This document shows positions 25,235-34,896 of a stretch of DNA of 64,000 nt, one piece after another; positions within the stretch are counted from its first letter, which is position 1; each line of letters opens with the position of its first letter. Under the pieces are notes generated by a model, which was not told the DNA's origin, searched no databases, and saw only the letters and a list, made by a program, of their open reading frames with translations. The DNA comes from Actinomadura sp. NAK00032 (GTDB lineage: Bacteria; Actinomycetota; Actinomycetes; Streptosporangiales; Streptosporangiaceae): the NCBI RefSeq assembly GCF_013364275.1, contig NZ_CP054932.1, positions 3,534,001-3,598,000 of the forward strand. The letters run 5' to 3'. The position numbers and the translations under genes were made by a program.

Positions 25235-25621
25235 TCAGGCCAGGCCCATCTCCCGCCGGACGTTCGCGAACTCCACCCCCATCGCGTCCGACAGGGCGCG
25301 GGCGCCCGACAGCGGGCGCACCATCACGCAGAACTCGTCGATGAGCCCGGCGTCGTCGTGGTGCAGGAAGTCGCAGCCGTGCACCTCGCGGTCGCCCACC
25401 CGCGCCTTGAACACCAGCGCGTGGTCGCTGCCGTCGCTGATCTCCCGGACGTAGCGGAAGCCGGTGAACACCCGGGTCACCGCGCGCAGGATCGCGGTGA
25501 CGGCGGCCCGCCCCTCGTACGGCGCGAACGCCACCGGGCTGAGGAACGTGACGTCCTCGGCCAGCAGCGCCGGGAGGGCGTCGATGTCGCCCTTCTCAAT
25601 GGCCGCGCGGAACGGGTGCAT
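25235..25621 (-). CDS. SnoaL/NTF2-like small protein
   Basis: A 128-residue single-domain protein of the NTF2-like (SnoaL-like) cone fold: an N-terminal helical segment (HPFRAAIEKGDIDALPALLAEDVTFLSPV) is followed by beta-strands including FKARVGDREVHGCDFLHHDDAGLIDEF. Members range from polyketide cyclases to ketosteroid isomerases and many uncharacterised proteins; the catalytic role is open. CTGGAGG lies eight bases before the ATG at 25621. It converges on the UbiA-like gene 11 bases away, so it is not part of that operon. Confidence 0.85.
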   Translation of the reverse strand: MHPFRAAIEKGDIDALPALLAEDVTFLSPVAFAPYEGRAAVTAILRAVTRVFTGFRYVREISDGSDHALVFKARVGDREVHGCDFLHHDDAGLIDEFCVMVRPLSGARALSDAMGVEFANVRREMGLA

Positions 25622-25676
25622 CGGGCCCACCTCCAGGCTCGGGTGATCGGCACGCCCCCGGGGGCGTGCCGAAAGC

Positions 25677-26870
25677 CTAGGCCGCGCCGCCCGGCTGCAG
25701 CAGCACCTTGATCGCGCCGTCCTGTTTCTTCTGGAACATCTCGTACGCCTGCGGCGCCTTCTCCAGCGGCCAGCGGTGCGTCGCGAGGTCCATCACGCCG
25801 AGCGGGTCGGCGTCGTCGGAGACCAGCGGCAGCAGCTCGTCGATCCACCGCTTGACGTGCGCCTGGCCCATCCGCAGCCCGATGCCCTTGTCGAACATCC
25901 GCAGCATCGGCAGCGGATCGGTCATGCCGCCGTACACGCCGATGACGGAGATCGTCCCGCCCCGGCGGACGATCTCGATCGCGGTGGTCAGCGCGGCGAG
26001 CCGGTCCACCCCGACGCGCGACATCAGCGGCGCGGCGGAGTTGCCCGGCAGCAGCCCGGTGAGGGTCTGCGCCAGCTTCGCGCCCGGCGAGCCGTGCGCC
26101 TCCATCCCGACGGCCTCGATCACCGAGTCGGTGCCGCGGCCCCCGGTGAGCTGGCGCACCGCGTCCGGGACGTCGTCGGCGGCGTCGGAGTCGATCACCT
26201 CGACGCCGTGCCGGCGCGCCATCTCCAGCCGCTCCGGCACGAGGTCCACCGCGATCACGCGGTGCCCGCGGTGCCGGGCGATCCGGGCGGCCATCTGCCC
26301 GATCGGGCCGAGGCCCAGCACGGTCACCGACCCGCCCTCGGGGATCGCGGCCCACTCGACGGCCTGCCGCGCGGTCGGCAGCACGTCCGACAGGTAGACG
26401 AACCGCTCGTCCGGCGGGCCGTCCGGCACCTTGATCGGCCCGAAGTGCGCCTGCGGCACCCGCAGGTACTCGGCCTGCCCGCCGGGGACCTGCCCGTACA
26501 GCCGGGTGTAGCCGAACAGCGCCGCGCCCATGCCGTGCTCGCGGACCTGCGTCGTCTCGCACTGCGCGTACAGCTGCATCCCGCACATGTGGCAGCGCCC
26601 GCACGAGATGTTGAACGGGATCACCACGCGGTCGCCCGGCTTGATGTGCGCGACGTCCGGTCCGGTCTCCTCGACGACGCCCATCGGCTCGTGGCCGAGG
26701 ATGTCGCCCTCGGTGAGGAACGGCCCGAGCACCTCGTACAGGTGCAGGTCCGACCCGCAGATGCCGGACGAGGTCACCCGGATGATCGCGTCGTCCGGTT
26801 CCTTGAGCTCCGGGTCGGGCACGCTGTCGACGCGGACGTCGCGCTTGCCGTGCCAGGTGACGGCCTTCAT
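25677..26870 (-). CDS. Zinc-dependent alcohol dehydrogenase (FdhA/threonine-dehydrogenase-like)
   Basis: A 397-residue medium-chain dehydrogenase. The catalytic zinc site is seen in SGICGSDLHLYE and GHEPMGVVEE; the structural zinc cysteines are in SCGRCHMCGMQLYAQC; the Rossmann motif is GLGPIG. The overall length and the GVDRLAAL... insertion resemble the glutathione-independent formaldehyde dehydrogenase group, but the substrate is not defined. GAGGAGGAG before the ATG at 26870 is a strong ribosome-binding site. A second enzyme of this group is encoded at 52539-53753. The gene is divergent from the Ppx/GppA gene. Confidence 0.92.
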   Translation of the reverse strand: MKAVTWHGKRDVRVDSVPDPELKEPDDAIIRVTSSGICGSDLHLYEVLGPFLTEGDILGHEPMGVVEETGPDVAHIKPGDRVVIPFNISCGRCHMCGMQLYAQCETTQVREHGMGAALFGYTRLYGQVPGGQAEYLRVPQAHFGPIKVPDGPPDERFVYLSDVLPTARQAVEWAAIPEGGSVTVLGLGPIGQMAARIARHRGHRVIAVDLVPERLEMARRHGVEVIDSDAADDVPDAVRQLTGGRGTDSVIEAVGMEAHGSPGAKLAQTLTGLLPGNSAAPLMSRVGVDRLAALTTAIEIVRRGGTISVIGVYGGMTDPLPMLRMFDKGIGLRMGQAHVKRWIDELLPLVSDDADPLGVMDLATHRWPLEKAPQAYEMFQKKQDGAIKVLLQPGGAA

Positions 26871-26977
26871 CTGCTCCTCCTCAGCGGCGGTGGCCCCGTC
26901 TCCCCGGCGGCCCTACCCCGACGGGCGCGCCGAAACGTCGCCGGACTGAGGAGGTCAACGCGGGGTAAAGCAGACCC

Positions 26978-27955
26978 ATGGACGACGCCCCCCTGCGCCT
27001 CGGCGTGCTCGACATCGGCTCCAACTCGGCGCACCTGCGGGTCGCCGACCTCGACCCCGGGCACCCGCCGCTGCCCGTCCGGTCGGTGAAGAGCCCGGTC
27101 CGGCTGGCCGAGGCCACCGACCGGCACGGCGTCATCGGGCGGCCCGCGGTCGGGCGGCTCATCGCCGCGGTCCGGGAGGCGGCGGCCGCCGCCGCGGCCC
27201 TCGGCGTCGCCGAGCTGGTGCCGTTCGCGACGTCCGCGCTGCGCGACGCCGCCAACCGCGCCGACGTCACCGCCGAGGTCCGCGCCGCCACCGGCGTCGA
27301 GCTCGGGTTCCTCAGCGGCGAGCGGGAGGCGCGGCTGACGTTCCTCGCGGCCCGCTGCTGGTACGGGTGGTCGGCGGGCCCGCTGCTGCTCGCCGACATC
27401 GGCGGCGGCTCCCTGGAGCTGGCCTACGGCGCCGGCCGGGAACCGGAGATCGCGCTGTCGCTGCCGCTCGGCGCCGGCCGCCTCACCCGGCACCACCTGC
27501 CGCCCCGCCCGCCGGTGCGCAAGCGCGTCCGCCGGGCGCTGTCCGCGCACGTGCGGTCGGTGCTCACCGAGGCGACCGCCGGGATCGCCGCGCGCCCGGC
27601 CCCGGTGCGGGCAGCCGCGACGTCCAGGACCTTCACCCAGCTGGCCCGGCTGTGCGGCGCGCCGAAGGCGAAGGCGGGGCCGTTCCGGGAGCGCCGCCTC
27701 GACCGCCGCGACCTGCACCGCTGGATCCCCCGGCTGGCGAAGCTGCCGGACGAGGAGCGGGCGCGGCTGCGCGGGGTGAAGGCGTCGCGCGCCCACCAGA
27801 TCCTCGCGGGCGCGATCGTGGCCGAGGGCGTGATGGACGTCCTCGGGCTCGACCGCCTCGACATCTGCCCGTGGGCGCTGCGCGAGGGCATCATGCTGGA
27901 CCGGCTGGGCCGGGCCGCCCCGTTCGCCCCGGACCCCCGCGGCGGCGGGAGCTGA
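26978..27955 (+). CDS. Ppx/GppA family phosphatase (short form)
   Basis: A 325-residue ASKHA-fold phosphatase. The N-terminal phosphate-1 motif is LDIGSNSAHL and the second is LADIGGGSLEL near residue 133. Short actinobacterial members act on polyphosphate or (p)ppGpp, and may be regulatory or low-activity forms. It lacks the C-terminal HD-like domain of the E. coli enzymes. There is no ribosome-binding site directly before the ATG; TAAAGC lies six bases upstream and might serve as a poor -10 box of a leaderless promoter. It precedes ctaD in the same direction at a distance of 78 bases. Confidence 0.88.
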   Translation: MDDAPLRLGVLDIGSNSAHLRVADLDPGHPPLPVRSVKSPVRLAEATDRHGVIGRPAVGRLIAAVREAAAAAAALGVAELVPFATSALRDAANRADVTAEVRAATGVELGFLSGEREARLTFLAARCWYGWSAGPLLLADIGGGSLELAYGAGREPEIALSLPLGAGRLTRHHLPPRPPVRKRVRRALSAHVRSVLTEATAGIAARPAPVRAAATSRTFTQLARLCGAPKAKAGPFRERRLDRRDLHRWIPRLAKLPDEERARLRGVKASRAHQILAGAIVAEGVMDVLGLDRLDICPWALREGIMLDRLGRAAPFAPDPRGGGS

Positions 27956-28033
27956 CGGTCGGCGCCCGGCCGTTTGAACGGCCCCCCTGCGGCAAGTGGC
28001 CCGTTGGGCTCCGACGCGGGAGGGAGGCCGTCG

Positions 28034-29722
28034 ATGACGGCTGTGCAGGGCAGGGACGACGCGAGCGTGGCCGAGGCGCTCGCGCGGCACCGGATGGGGA
28101 CCAGGATCGGCCACATCCTGGCCACCACCGACCACAAGATGGTCGGCTACCTGTACCTCACGACGTCGTTCCTGTTCTTCCTCGCCGCCGGGGTCATGGC
28201 CATGCTCATGCGGGCCGAGCTGATGGAGCCCGGCAAGCAGGTGGTGAGCAACCACACCTACAACGAGCTGTTCACCATCCACGGCACGATCATGATGCTG
28301 CTGTTCGCGACGCCGCTGTTCGCCGGGTTCGCGAACGTGCTGGTCCCGCTGCAGATCGGGGCGCCCGACGTGGCGTTCCCCCGGATGAACGCGCTGACCT
28401 ACTACCTGTTCCTGTTCGGCGGGCTCATGGTCATGGCGTCGTTCATCATGCCGGGCGGCGCCGCCGCCTACGGGTGGTTCTCCTACTCGCCGCTGACCTC
28501 CGGGACGTACTCGCCGGGCCTCGGCCCCGACATGTGGATCATGGGGCTGATCCTGTCCGGCTTCGGGACGATCCTGACCTCGGTCAACATCATCACCACG
28601 ATCATCGCGATGCGCGCGCCCGGCATGGTGATGTTCCGGATGCCGATCTTCACCTGGAACGTGCTGCTGACCAGCCTGATGGTGCTGATCGCCTTCCCGG
28701 TGCTGACCGCGGCGCTGTTCGCGCTGGAGGCCGACCGCAAGCTCGGCGCGCACATCTACGACCCCTCGAACCACGGCGCGCTGCTGTGGCAGCACCTGTT
28801 CTGGTTCTTCGGCCATCCCGAGGTCTACATCGCGGCGCTGCCGTTCTTCGGGATCGTCACCGAGATCCTCCCGGTGTTCGCGCGCAAGCCGCTGTTCGGC
28901 TACCTCGGCATGGTGGCGGCGACGATCTCGATCACCGGATTGTCGATGACGGTGTGGGCGCACCACATGTTCGCCACCGGCGGGGTGCTGCTGCCGTTCT
29001 TCTCCATCACCTCCTTCATGATCGCCGTGCCGACCGGGATCAAGTTCTTCAACTGGGTCGGGACGCTGTGGAAGGGGCAGCTCACGTTCGAGGCCCCGAT
29101 GCTGTTCGCGCTCGGGTTCCTCGTGACGTTCCTGTTCGGCGGCCTGACCGGGGTCATCCTCGCCTCGCCGGCGATGGACTTCCACCTCACCGACTCCTTC
29201 TTCGTCGTCGGGCACCTGCACTACGTCCTGTTCGGCACCGTCGTGTTCGCCATGTTCGGCGGGTTCTACTTCTGGTGGCCGAAGATGACGGGCCGGATGC
29301 TGCACGAGGGCTGGGGCAGGATCCACTTCTGGACGCTGTTCATCGGGTTCCACACGACGTTCCTCGTCCAGCACTGGCTCGGCGCCGAGGGCATGCCGCG
29401 CCGCTACGCCGACTACCCCGACCAGTTCGCGACGCTGAACCTCGTCTCGTCCATCGGCTCGTTCATCCTCGGCGCCTCGACGTTCGCGTTCCTGTGGAAC
29501 GTGCTGCGGACCTGGCGGCACGGCGAGAAGGTCGGCACCGACGACCCGTGGGGCACCGGCGGCTCGCTGGAGTGGGCGACGTCCTGCCCGCCGCCCCGCC
29601 ACAACTTCACGACGATGCCCCGGATCCGCTCGGTGCGCCCGGCGTTCGACCTGCACTACCCGCCGCTGGAGCCGCCGCAGGAGGCCGAGCCGGCGCTCCC
29701 GCCGCCCCCCAAGGGCTCCTGA
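28034..29722 (+). CDS. ctaD: Cytochrome c oxidase subunit I
   Basis: Subunit I of the aa3-type terminal oxidase in the cytoplasmic membrane. The 562-residue protein has twelve predicted helices and the heme/CuB ligands: His in FTIHGTIMM (low-spin heme), WFFGHPEVY with its tyrosine, WAHHMF (CuB His pair) and VGHLHYVLF (heme ligands). GGGAGGGAGG precedes the ATG at 28034. No ctaC, ctaE or ctaF lies beside it, which indicates an additional stand-alone copy. It converges on a qcrB gene. A 17-base tandem duplication spans the stop codon. Confidence 0.95.
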   Translation: MTAVQGRDDASVAEALARHRMGTRIGHILATTDHKMVGYLYLTTSFLFFLAAGVMAMLMRAELMEPGKQVVSNHTYNELFTIHGTIMMLLFATPLFAGFANVLVPLQIGAPDVAFPRMNALTYYLFLFGGLMVMASFIMPGGAAAYGWFSYSPLTSGTYSPGLGPDMWIMGLILSGFGTILTSVNIITTIIAMRAPGMVMFRMPIFTWNVLLTSLMVLIAFPVLTAALFALEADRKLGAHIYDPSNHGALLWQHLFWFFGHPEVYIAALPFFGIVTEILPVFARKPLFGYLGMVAATISITGLSMTVWAHHMFATGGVLLPFFSITSFMIAVPTGIKFFNWVGTLWKGQLTFEAPMLFALGFLVTFLFGGLTGVILASPAMDFHLTDSFFVVGHLHYVLFGTVVFAMFGGFYFWWPKMTGRMLHEGWGRIHFWTLFIGFHTTFLVQHWLGAEGMPRRYADYPDQFATLNLVSSIGSFILGASTFAFLWNVLRTWRHGEKVGTDDPWGTGGSLEWATSCPPPRHNFTTMPRIRSVRPAFDLHYPPLEPPQEAEPALPPPPKGS

Positions 29723-29743
29723 CGCTCCCCAAGGGATCCTGAC
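29707..29743 (+). repeat. Short tandem duplication across the ctaD stop
   Basis: CCCCAAGGG(C/A)TCCTGAC occurs at 29707-29723 and again at 29727-29743, period 20, 16 of 17 bases identical. The first copy contains the ctaD stop codon. CTGACC at 29739-29744 also pairs with GGTCAG at 29751-29756 in a small hairpin between the two convergent genes. Confidence 0.7.
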
Positions 29744-29752
29744 CGGCGCGGG

Positions 29753-31390
29753 TCAGCCGCCCCCGTCCTGCGATCCGCCGTCCTGCGGCGGCTTCTCCAG
29801 GTCGCCTTGGCCGCCGCCATACGACTCCGACTGGTAGTCGAGGTAGAAGCGGTTGGCGCGGGTGCGCACCTGGGTGCGGGCCCGGTCGGGGGTCGGCAGC
29901 GGGATGATGTGGTTCGGGTAGGGGGCGACCAGTTCGCCGGGCCGCCGGGTGCGCAGCACGGCCTCCGCGTCCCGCGACGGCTGCTCGTGCCGCTCCTCGA
30001 AGCCGCCCTCCGGGCTGAGCGAGATCAGGCCGCTCTCCACGCCCTCCTCCCGGGTCTGGAGGTCGCGGCGCTGCAGGCTCAGGCAGGCGCGCCGGGCGAT
30101 GGCGAACGCGAGGACCGGGGCGACGAAGAACCCGACGCGGAAGAACCATGTCGTCCAGAACAGCGGGATCTTGAAGGTGTCGGCGATGATGTCGTTGCCG
30201 CCCGCCGCCAGCAGGTTGATGTACCAGGCGGCGGCCGCCGCGCCGATCCCGGTCCGGGTGGGGGCGTTCCGCGGCCGGTCCAGCAGGTGGTGGACGCGCT
30301 CGTCCCCGGTGGCCCAGCGCTCCAGGAACGGGTACAGCCCCATGAGGGTGAAGAAGATCCCCGGCAGGACGACGGCCGGCAGCAGCACGTTCCACGCGAT
30401 GTCGTGCCCGGCGACGGTCGTCGACAGCGGCGCCATGATGCGCAGCGACCCTTCGAGGAACCCGACGTACCAGTCCGGCTGCGAGCCGAAGGACACCTCG
30501 TCGGGCCCGTACGGCCCGTACAGCCAGACGGGGTTGATCTGGAAGAACGCCGCCAGCCCCGACAGGACGCCGAACGTGAACAGGAAGTAGCCCGCGCTCT
30601 GCGTGGCGAAGTGCGGGAAGGTCTTCTCGCCGCTCACCGACATCTCCCGCCGGCCACGGCCCGGCCACTGGGTGTGCGTCTGGTGCCAGAGGATCATCAG
30701 GTGGACGGTGACGAGCGCGATCAGGATGCCCGGGATGAGCAGGATGTGCACCGTGAACAGCCGCGGGATGAACTCCTCGCTCGCCGGGAACTCCCCGCCG
30801 AACGCCCACAGGCTGAGGTAGGTCCCGGCGATGGGGATGGACAGCAGGATGCCCTGGAAGATGCGCAGGCCGGTGCCGGACAGCAGGTCGTCCGGGAGCG
30901 AGTAGCCCGCGAACCCCTCGGCGAGCGCCAGCGCGAACATCGACACGCCGATCACCCAGTTGATCTCGCGCGGCTTGCGGAACGCGCCGGTGAAGAAGAT
31001 CCGCATGAGGTGGACCACGATCGCCGCGAGGAACACGTTCGCCGCCCAGTGGTGGATCTGCCGCATCAGCAGCCCGCCGCGCACGTCGAACGTCAGGTGC
31101 AGCGTGGAGGCGTACGCGTCGCTCATCTCCACGCCCTTGAGCGGCGCGTACGAGCCGTCGTAGATCTGCACACCGCCGCTCGGCTTGAAGAACAGCGTGA
31201 GGAAGACGCCCGTGAGGATCAGGATGATGAACGAGTAGAGCGCGATCTCGCCGAGCAGGAACGACCAGTGCGTCGGGAACGCCTTCTTGATGTTCTGGCT
31301 CAGGAACGAGGTCGAACCGAGCCGGTCGTTGACACCCTGGGCCAGGTCGCCGGCCCTCGCGGACTTCGACCGGCCGTTCCGTCCCGCCAT
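29753..31390 (-). CDS. qcrB: Cytochrome bc1-type complex cytochrome b subunit
   Basis: A 545-residue membrane cytochrome b of the actinobacterial bcc complex. Heme ligands lie in RQIHHWAANVF...VVHLMR and FTVHILLIPG...VTVHLMILWH; the Qo-site PEWY signature is PDWYVGF, the actinobacterial PDWY form. The C-terminal extension after the last helix (about residues 430-545) is charged and cytoplasmic, typical for actinobacteria. GGGAGAAG precedes the ATG at 31390; the frame remains open to 31420. Genes for qcrA and qcrC are absent, so this is likely a paralogue outside the main qcrCAB operon, paired with ctaD. Confidence 0.94.
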   Translation of the reverse strand: MAGRNGRSKSARAGDLAQGVNDRLGSTSFLSQNIKKAFPTHWSFLLGEIALYSFIILILTGVFLTLFFKPSGGVQIYDGSYAPLKGVEMSDAYASTLHLTFDVRGGLLMRQIHHWAANVFLAAIVVHLMRIFFTGAFRKPREINWVIGVSMFALALAEGFAGYSLPDDLLSGTGLRIFQGILLSIPIAGTYLSLWAFGGEFPASEEFIPRLFTVHILLIPGILIALVTVHLMILWHQTHTQWPGRGRREMSVSGEKTFPHFATQSAGYFLFTFGVLSGLAAFFQINPVWLYGPYGPDEVSFGSQPDWYVGFLEGSLRIMAPLSTTVAGHDIAWNVLLPAVVLPGIFFTLMGLYPFLERWATGDERVHHLLDRPRNAPTRTGIGAAAAAWYINLLAAGGNDIIADTFKIPLFWTTWFFRVGFFVAPVLAFAIARRACLSLQRRDLQTREEGVESGLISLSPEGGFEERHEQPSRDAEAVLRTRRPGELVAPYPNHIIPLPTPDRARTQVRTRANRFYLDYQSESYGGGQGDLEKPPQDGGSQDGGG

Positions 31391-31493
31391 CGCGCACTTC
31401 TCCCCAGGCCCGAGCAGCAATTTCGCTGGGCGGGTACCCGGGCGGGATCACCGCAAACGCCGGTGTACGGGCGCCTGCGGCCCCGTCCGGCCC

Positions 31494-32375
31494 TCAGGGC
31501 GCGGCCGCCGCGTAGAGCACCTCGCGCAGCCCGGGAAGGGTCTCGCGGTCGGCGCGCCAGACCAGCCGCAGGCTGAGCGCCGGGGCGTCCAGCGCGAGCC
31601 GGGCGAGGGCGCCGCCGCCGAGCCGGTCCCGGACGGCGAACTCGGGGACGAGCGCCACGCCGAGCCCCCGCTCCGCCCACGAGCTCATCACGGTCACGCT
31701 GCCCGCCCGGACGCGCTCGACGGCCGGGCCGAGCAGCCGCTCGCCCGCCAGCCAGAACGAGCACGCCGGCACGTTCACCAGCAGCCGCTCGCCGCGCAGG
31801 TCGGCGGCGGTGACGCGGGGCGCGCCCGCGAGCGGGTGGTCCGGCGCGGCGACCAGCGCGAGCGGGACGGGCTCCAGGTCGAGGAAGTCCAGCGGCGCGG
31901 CCGGCGCCGCGAAGCCGAGCCCGCCGACGCCGTCGCCGGCGTCCAGCAGCAGCGCCGCCTCCAGGTCCCCGGCGGCGACCGCGTCCAGCAACTGGTCGCG
32001 GGCCGCGTCCGACCGGACCTGCACCCGCAGGCCGGGCCGCCGCTCGGCGAGCCGCGCGAGGACGCCGGGGACGTGCGTCGCGGCGATCGACTCCAGCGCG
32101 CCGAGCCGCAGCACCGGCCGCTCCCCGGACACCTCGCGGCGGGCCCGCTCGGCCAGCCCCAGCAGCCGGCCCGACCACTCCCGCATCCGCTCCCCGGCCG
32201 GGGTGAGGCGCATCCCCTTCGGGCCGCGCTCGAACAGCGCCACGCCGAGCGCCGCCTCCAGCGCCCGGACCTGCTCCGACACCGAGGACGGCGCGAGCCC
32301 GAGGGCGGCGGCGGCATCGGTGACGGTCCGGTGGGCGACGACGGCCTCGAACGTCCGCAGCTGGCGCAGTTCCAT
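31494..32375 (-). CDS. LysR-family transcriptional regulator
   Basis: A 293-residue LysR-type regulator: the winged HTH is at residues 1-60 (MELRQLRTFEAVVAH...SSVSEQVRALE), followed by the periplasmic-binding-protein-like co-inducer domain. It is divergent from an MFS transporter gene, and the 96-base gap holds a 21-base palindrome with T-N11-A geometry. By family precedent it should control itself and the transporter in response to a small effector. The ATG at 32375 is chosen because it opens the HTH; no strong ribosome-binding site is visible. Confidence 0.92.
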   Translation of the reverse strand: MELRQLRTFEAVVAHRTVTDAAAALGLAPSSVSEQVRALEAALGVALFERGPKGMRLTPAGERMREWSGRLLGLAERARREVSGERPVLRLGALESIAATHVPGVLARLAERRPGLRVQVRSDAARDQLLDAVAAGDLEAALLLDAGDGVGGLGFAAPAAPLDFLDLEPVPLALVAAPDHPLAGAPRVTAADLRGERLLVNVPACSFWLAGERLLGPAVERVRAGSVTVMSSWAERGLGVALVPEFAVRDRLGGGALARLALDAPALSLRLVWRADRETLPGLREVLYAAAAP

Positions 32376-32395
32376 GCCGAGGGAACCCGTGCGGA

Positions 32396-32416
32396 GCGTT
32401 CGGATATTCCGAACGC
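32396..32416. promoter_or_regulatory. LysR-type operator palindrome
   Basis: GCGTTCGGA-TAT-TCCGAACGC is a perfect 9-base inverted repeat with a 3-base centre. TTCGG-ATATT-CCGAA contains the T-N11-A pattern of LysR binding sites. It lies midway between the divergent LysR and MFS start codons. Confidence 0.75.
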
Positions 32417-32471
32417 CCCGTGCGGCGCAGCCGGTGGAGCGCGGCGGCCCCCGTTCCCAGACTGGGCGGCC

Positions 32472-33842
32472 ATGAGCACAGTCCTCGCACCCGCTCCGGC
32501 GGGGTCCGCCGCGAAGCGGCGCTCCGCCCTGCTCGGCATCTCCCTCGGCTACTTCATGGTCCTGCTCGACACCACCGTCCTGTCGGTGGCCGAACCCGAC
32601 CTGGCCCGGTCCCTTCACGCGTCCGTCGCGGGGCTGCAGTGGGCCGTCACCGGCTACACGGTCGTGCTCGGCGCGCTGCTGCCGTCGGCGGGCGCGGTCG
32701 CCGACCGCCACGGCGCGCACCGGGTGTTCGGCGCCTCCATCGCCGTCTTCGGCGCCGGGTCGCTGCTCTGCGCCGCCGCCCCGGACCTGTGGACGCTCGT
32801 CGCACTGCGCGCCGTGCTCGGCGTCGCCGCCGCCGGGTGCGTGCCCGCGTCCATGGCGCTGATCGCGCGGCTCTACCCGGTACCCGCCGAACGCGCCCGC
32901 GCGGTCGCGGCCTGGGCGGCGACGAGCGGCGCCGCGCTCGCCGCCGGGCCGATCGCGGGCGGCGCCCTGGTCGGCCTCGCCGGCTGGCGCGCGATCTTCC
33001 TGGTCAACATGCCGCTCGCCGCCCTCGTGCTCGCGCTCGCCGCCGGGCGCGCGGTCACCTGCCCGCGCGGCCCGCGCTCGATCGACAGGCCCGCGCAGCT
33101 CCTCGCGTGCGCGGCGGCCGGCCTGCTGACCGACGCGCTCATCGCGCTCGGCGCCGGCGCGGGCGTCCACGCGGCGTGCTCGGGCGCCGGCGCGGTCGCG
33201 GCCGGCGCCGCGTTCGCGCTGCGGGAGCGGGGGAGCGCGGCGCCGGTCCTGGTGCCCGCGGTCCTGCGCGCGCCGGGGATGGCGTTCGCGCTGGCGGCCG
33301 GCGCGGCGGTCAACTTCGTGATGACCGGCGTGCTGTTCGTCCTGCCGCTGGTGTTCCAGCGGACGCTCGGCCTCACACCGCTGGAGACCGGCCTGGCGTT
33401 CCTGCCGATGACGCTCCCGTTCGCGGTCAACCCGCTGCTCACCGGGCGGATCGTCGCGCGCACCGGGCCGCGCCGCCCCGTCCTCGCGGGCCTCGCCCTG
33501 CTGACCGCCGGAGGCGTGCTGTTCGGCGCCGTCCTGGCCCGGGGCGCGACCTACCCGGCACTGGTCGCGGGACTGCTCTGCACCGGCTTCGGTGTGTCGT
33601 TCGCCCTGCCCGCCCTCGCCGTCCTCGCGGTCACCGCCGCGCCCGAGGGGACGGCCGGCGCGGCCGGCGGCCTGCTCAACGCGGCCCGGCAGCTCGGCGC
33701 CGCGCTCGGCGTCGCCGTCATGGGCGCCTTCGCGGCGGCGGGGCCGGGCACCGCGCTGTTCATCGCCGCCGGCGTGTGCGCCGCCGTCCTCCCGGCCGGG
33801 CTGCGCGCGGTCAGGCCGCCCGCGGGTCCGCGGCCGCGTTGA
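32472..33842 (+). CDS. MFS drug/metabolite exporter (DHA2-like)
   Basis: A 456-residue major facilitator superfamily protein with about 12-14 hydrophobic helices. Motif A-like ADRHGAHRVFG follows the second helix, and the first helix carries MVLLDTTVLSVAEPDL, a form of the LDxTVxNVALP motif D1 of DHA2 proton antiporters. The Asp in that motif is kept. It is divergent from the LysR gene, which probably regulates it. The 3' end overlaps the convergent PrsW-like gene by 32 bases. Confidence 0.92.
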   Translation: MSTVLAPAPAGSAAKRRSALLGISLGYFMVLLDTTVLSVAEPDLARSLHASVAGLQWAVTGYTVVLGALLPSAGAVADRHGAHRVFGASIAVFGAGSLLCAAAPDLWTLVALRAVLGVAAAGCVPASMALIARLYPVPAERARAVAAWAATSGAALAAGPIAGGALVGLAGWRAIFLVNMPLAALVLALAAGRAVTCPRGPRSIDRPAQLLACAAAGLLTDALIALGAGAGVHAACSGAGAVAAGAAFALRERGSAAPVLVPAVLRAPGMAFALAAGAAVNFVMTGVLFVLPLVFQRTLGLTPLETGLAFLPMTLPFAVNPLLTGRIVARTGPRRPVLAGLALLTAGGVLFGAVLARGATYPALVAGLLCTGFGVSFALPALAVLAVTAAPEGTAGAAGGLLNAARQLGAALGVAVMGAFAAAGPGTALFIAAGVCAAVLPAGLRAVRPPAGPRPR

Positions 33843-34896
33843 GCCGGTGCCGGACGAGCCGGATGTCGGCCCGCAGCCGGTCGGCGGCCAGCGGGTCCGG
33901 CTCCAGCCCGCCGAGCCCGTCCTCGATGAGCGCCAGCTGGTCGGCGCGCAGCCGGGCGAGCAGCCGGCGCGGCTCCCCGGCCGGCACGCCCCACCGCTCC
34001 TTGCGGCGCCACTTGCGGAACGCGAGCACGTGCCCCTCGCCCGGGATGAGGACGCCCTTCGCCGTCTCCGCGTGCACCGTCCGCCGGAAGTGCGCCAGGT
34101 ACCGGCGCCGCGCGAGCCGGTACGCGACGACCGCGGCGAGCAGGATCGGCGCGCCCTTCACCGGCATCAGCACGACCCCGGGCAGGACGGGCGCGTCCCA
34201 GTACGAGTGCAGCGCCATCGACAGCGTGAACGCGGCCCCCGCGATCGCGGCGCTCGTCCGCGACGGCCTCCCGAGCAGGCAGCCGAGGCCCGCGCCGCCG
34301 ACCGCCGTCATCGCCCAGTGGCTCCACCACGCCCCGCCGACCACCCGGCTGCCGAAGGTGAACAGCGCCGCGTTGGCGTCCTGCGTCGCGCCCGTCAGCA
34401 CGATCGTGTTCAGCACGTACAGGAAGTTCTCCGCGAACTGGAAGCCGAGGCCGGCGAGCGCGCCGTACTGCCAGCCGTCGAGCGGCCCGCGGACCGCGGC
34501 CGGCGCCATCAGCGCCAGCACCACGACCCCGAGCAGCTTCAGGACCTCCTCGTCGACCGGCGCGATGATCGCCGCGCCCCACACCGAGGTGAACCCCGGC
34601 CCCGCCGTCTTGCCGAGGACGGCCTGGAACGCCGAGTTGGCGGGCAGCGCGAGCCCGAACGCGGCGAGCCCGCCCCACGCCACCGTGATGAGCGCGTAGC
34701 CGAGCGGCAGCGACCGGATCGGGTGCAGCCGCCGCAGCGCCCACACGCCCGCCGCCAGCGCCGGCGCCAGCAGCGCGAACCCGAGGATCGCGCCGGCCGG
34801 GAACGCCGCGACCTGCGCGCCGATCCCGCGGAAGGCCGTCCAGGCCCCGAGCAGGCACGCGGCGGCCCACAGCCAGAACGCGGGCCGGCGGGTCAT
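33811..34896 (-). CDS. PrsW-family intramembrane protease
   Basis: A 361-residue membrane protein with about eight hydrophobic segments. The glutamate-protease motifs of PrsW are visible: DEEVLKLLG (EExxK type), FQFAENFLY (ENxxY) and HSYWD in a later helix. PrsW enzymes cleave membrane-anchored anti-sigma factors or related substrates. A basic cytoplasmic tail of about 110 residues follows the last helix. The ATG at 34896 overlaps the stop of the upstream small exported protein gene (ATGA), so the two are translationally coupled, and the small protein might be a partner or substrate. Confidence 0.88.
   Translation of the reverse strand: MTRRPAFWLWAAACLLGAWTAFRGIGAQVAAFPAGAILGFALLAPALAAGVWALRRLHPIRSLPLGYALITVAWGGLAAFGLALPANSAFQAVLGKTAGPGFTSVWGAAIIAPVDEEVLKLLGVVVLALMAPAAVRGPLDGWQYGALAGLGFQFAENFLYVLNTIVLTGATQDANAALFTFGSRVVGGAWWSHWAMTAVGGAGLGCLLGRPSRTSAAIAGAAFTLSMALHSYWDAPVLPGVVLMPVKGAPILLAAVVAYRLARRRYLAHFRRTVHAETAKGVLIPGEGHVLAFRKWRRKERWGVPAGEPRRLLARLRADQLALIEDGLGGLEPDPLAADRLRADIRLVRHRLNAAADPRAA

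Noticed and set aside
26867..29656. 929-codon minus-strand frame opposite ppx and ctaD
   Set aside because: Composition is that of a reverse-frame shadow; ctaD on the other strand is unmistakable.
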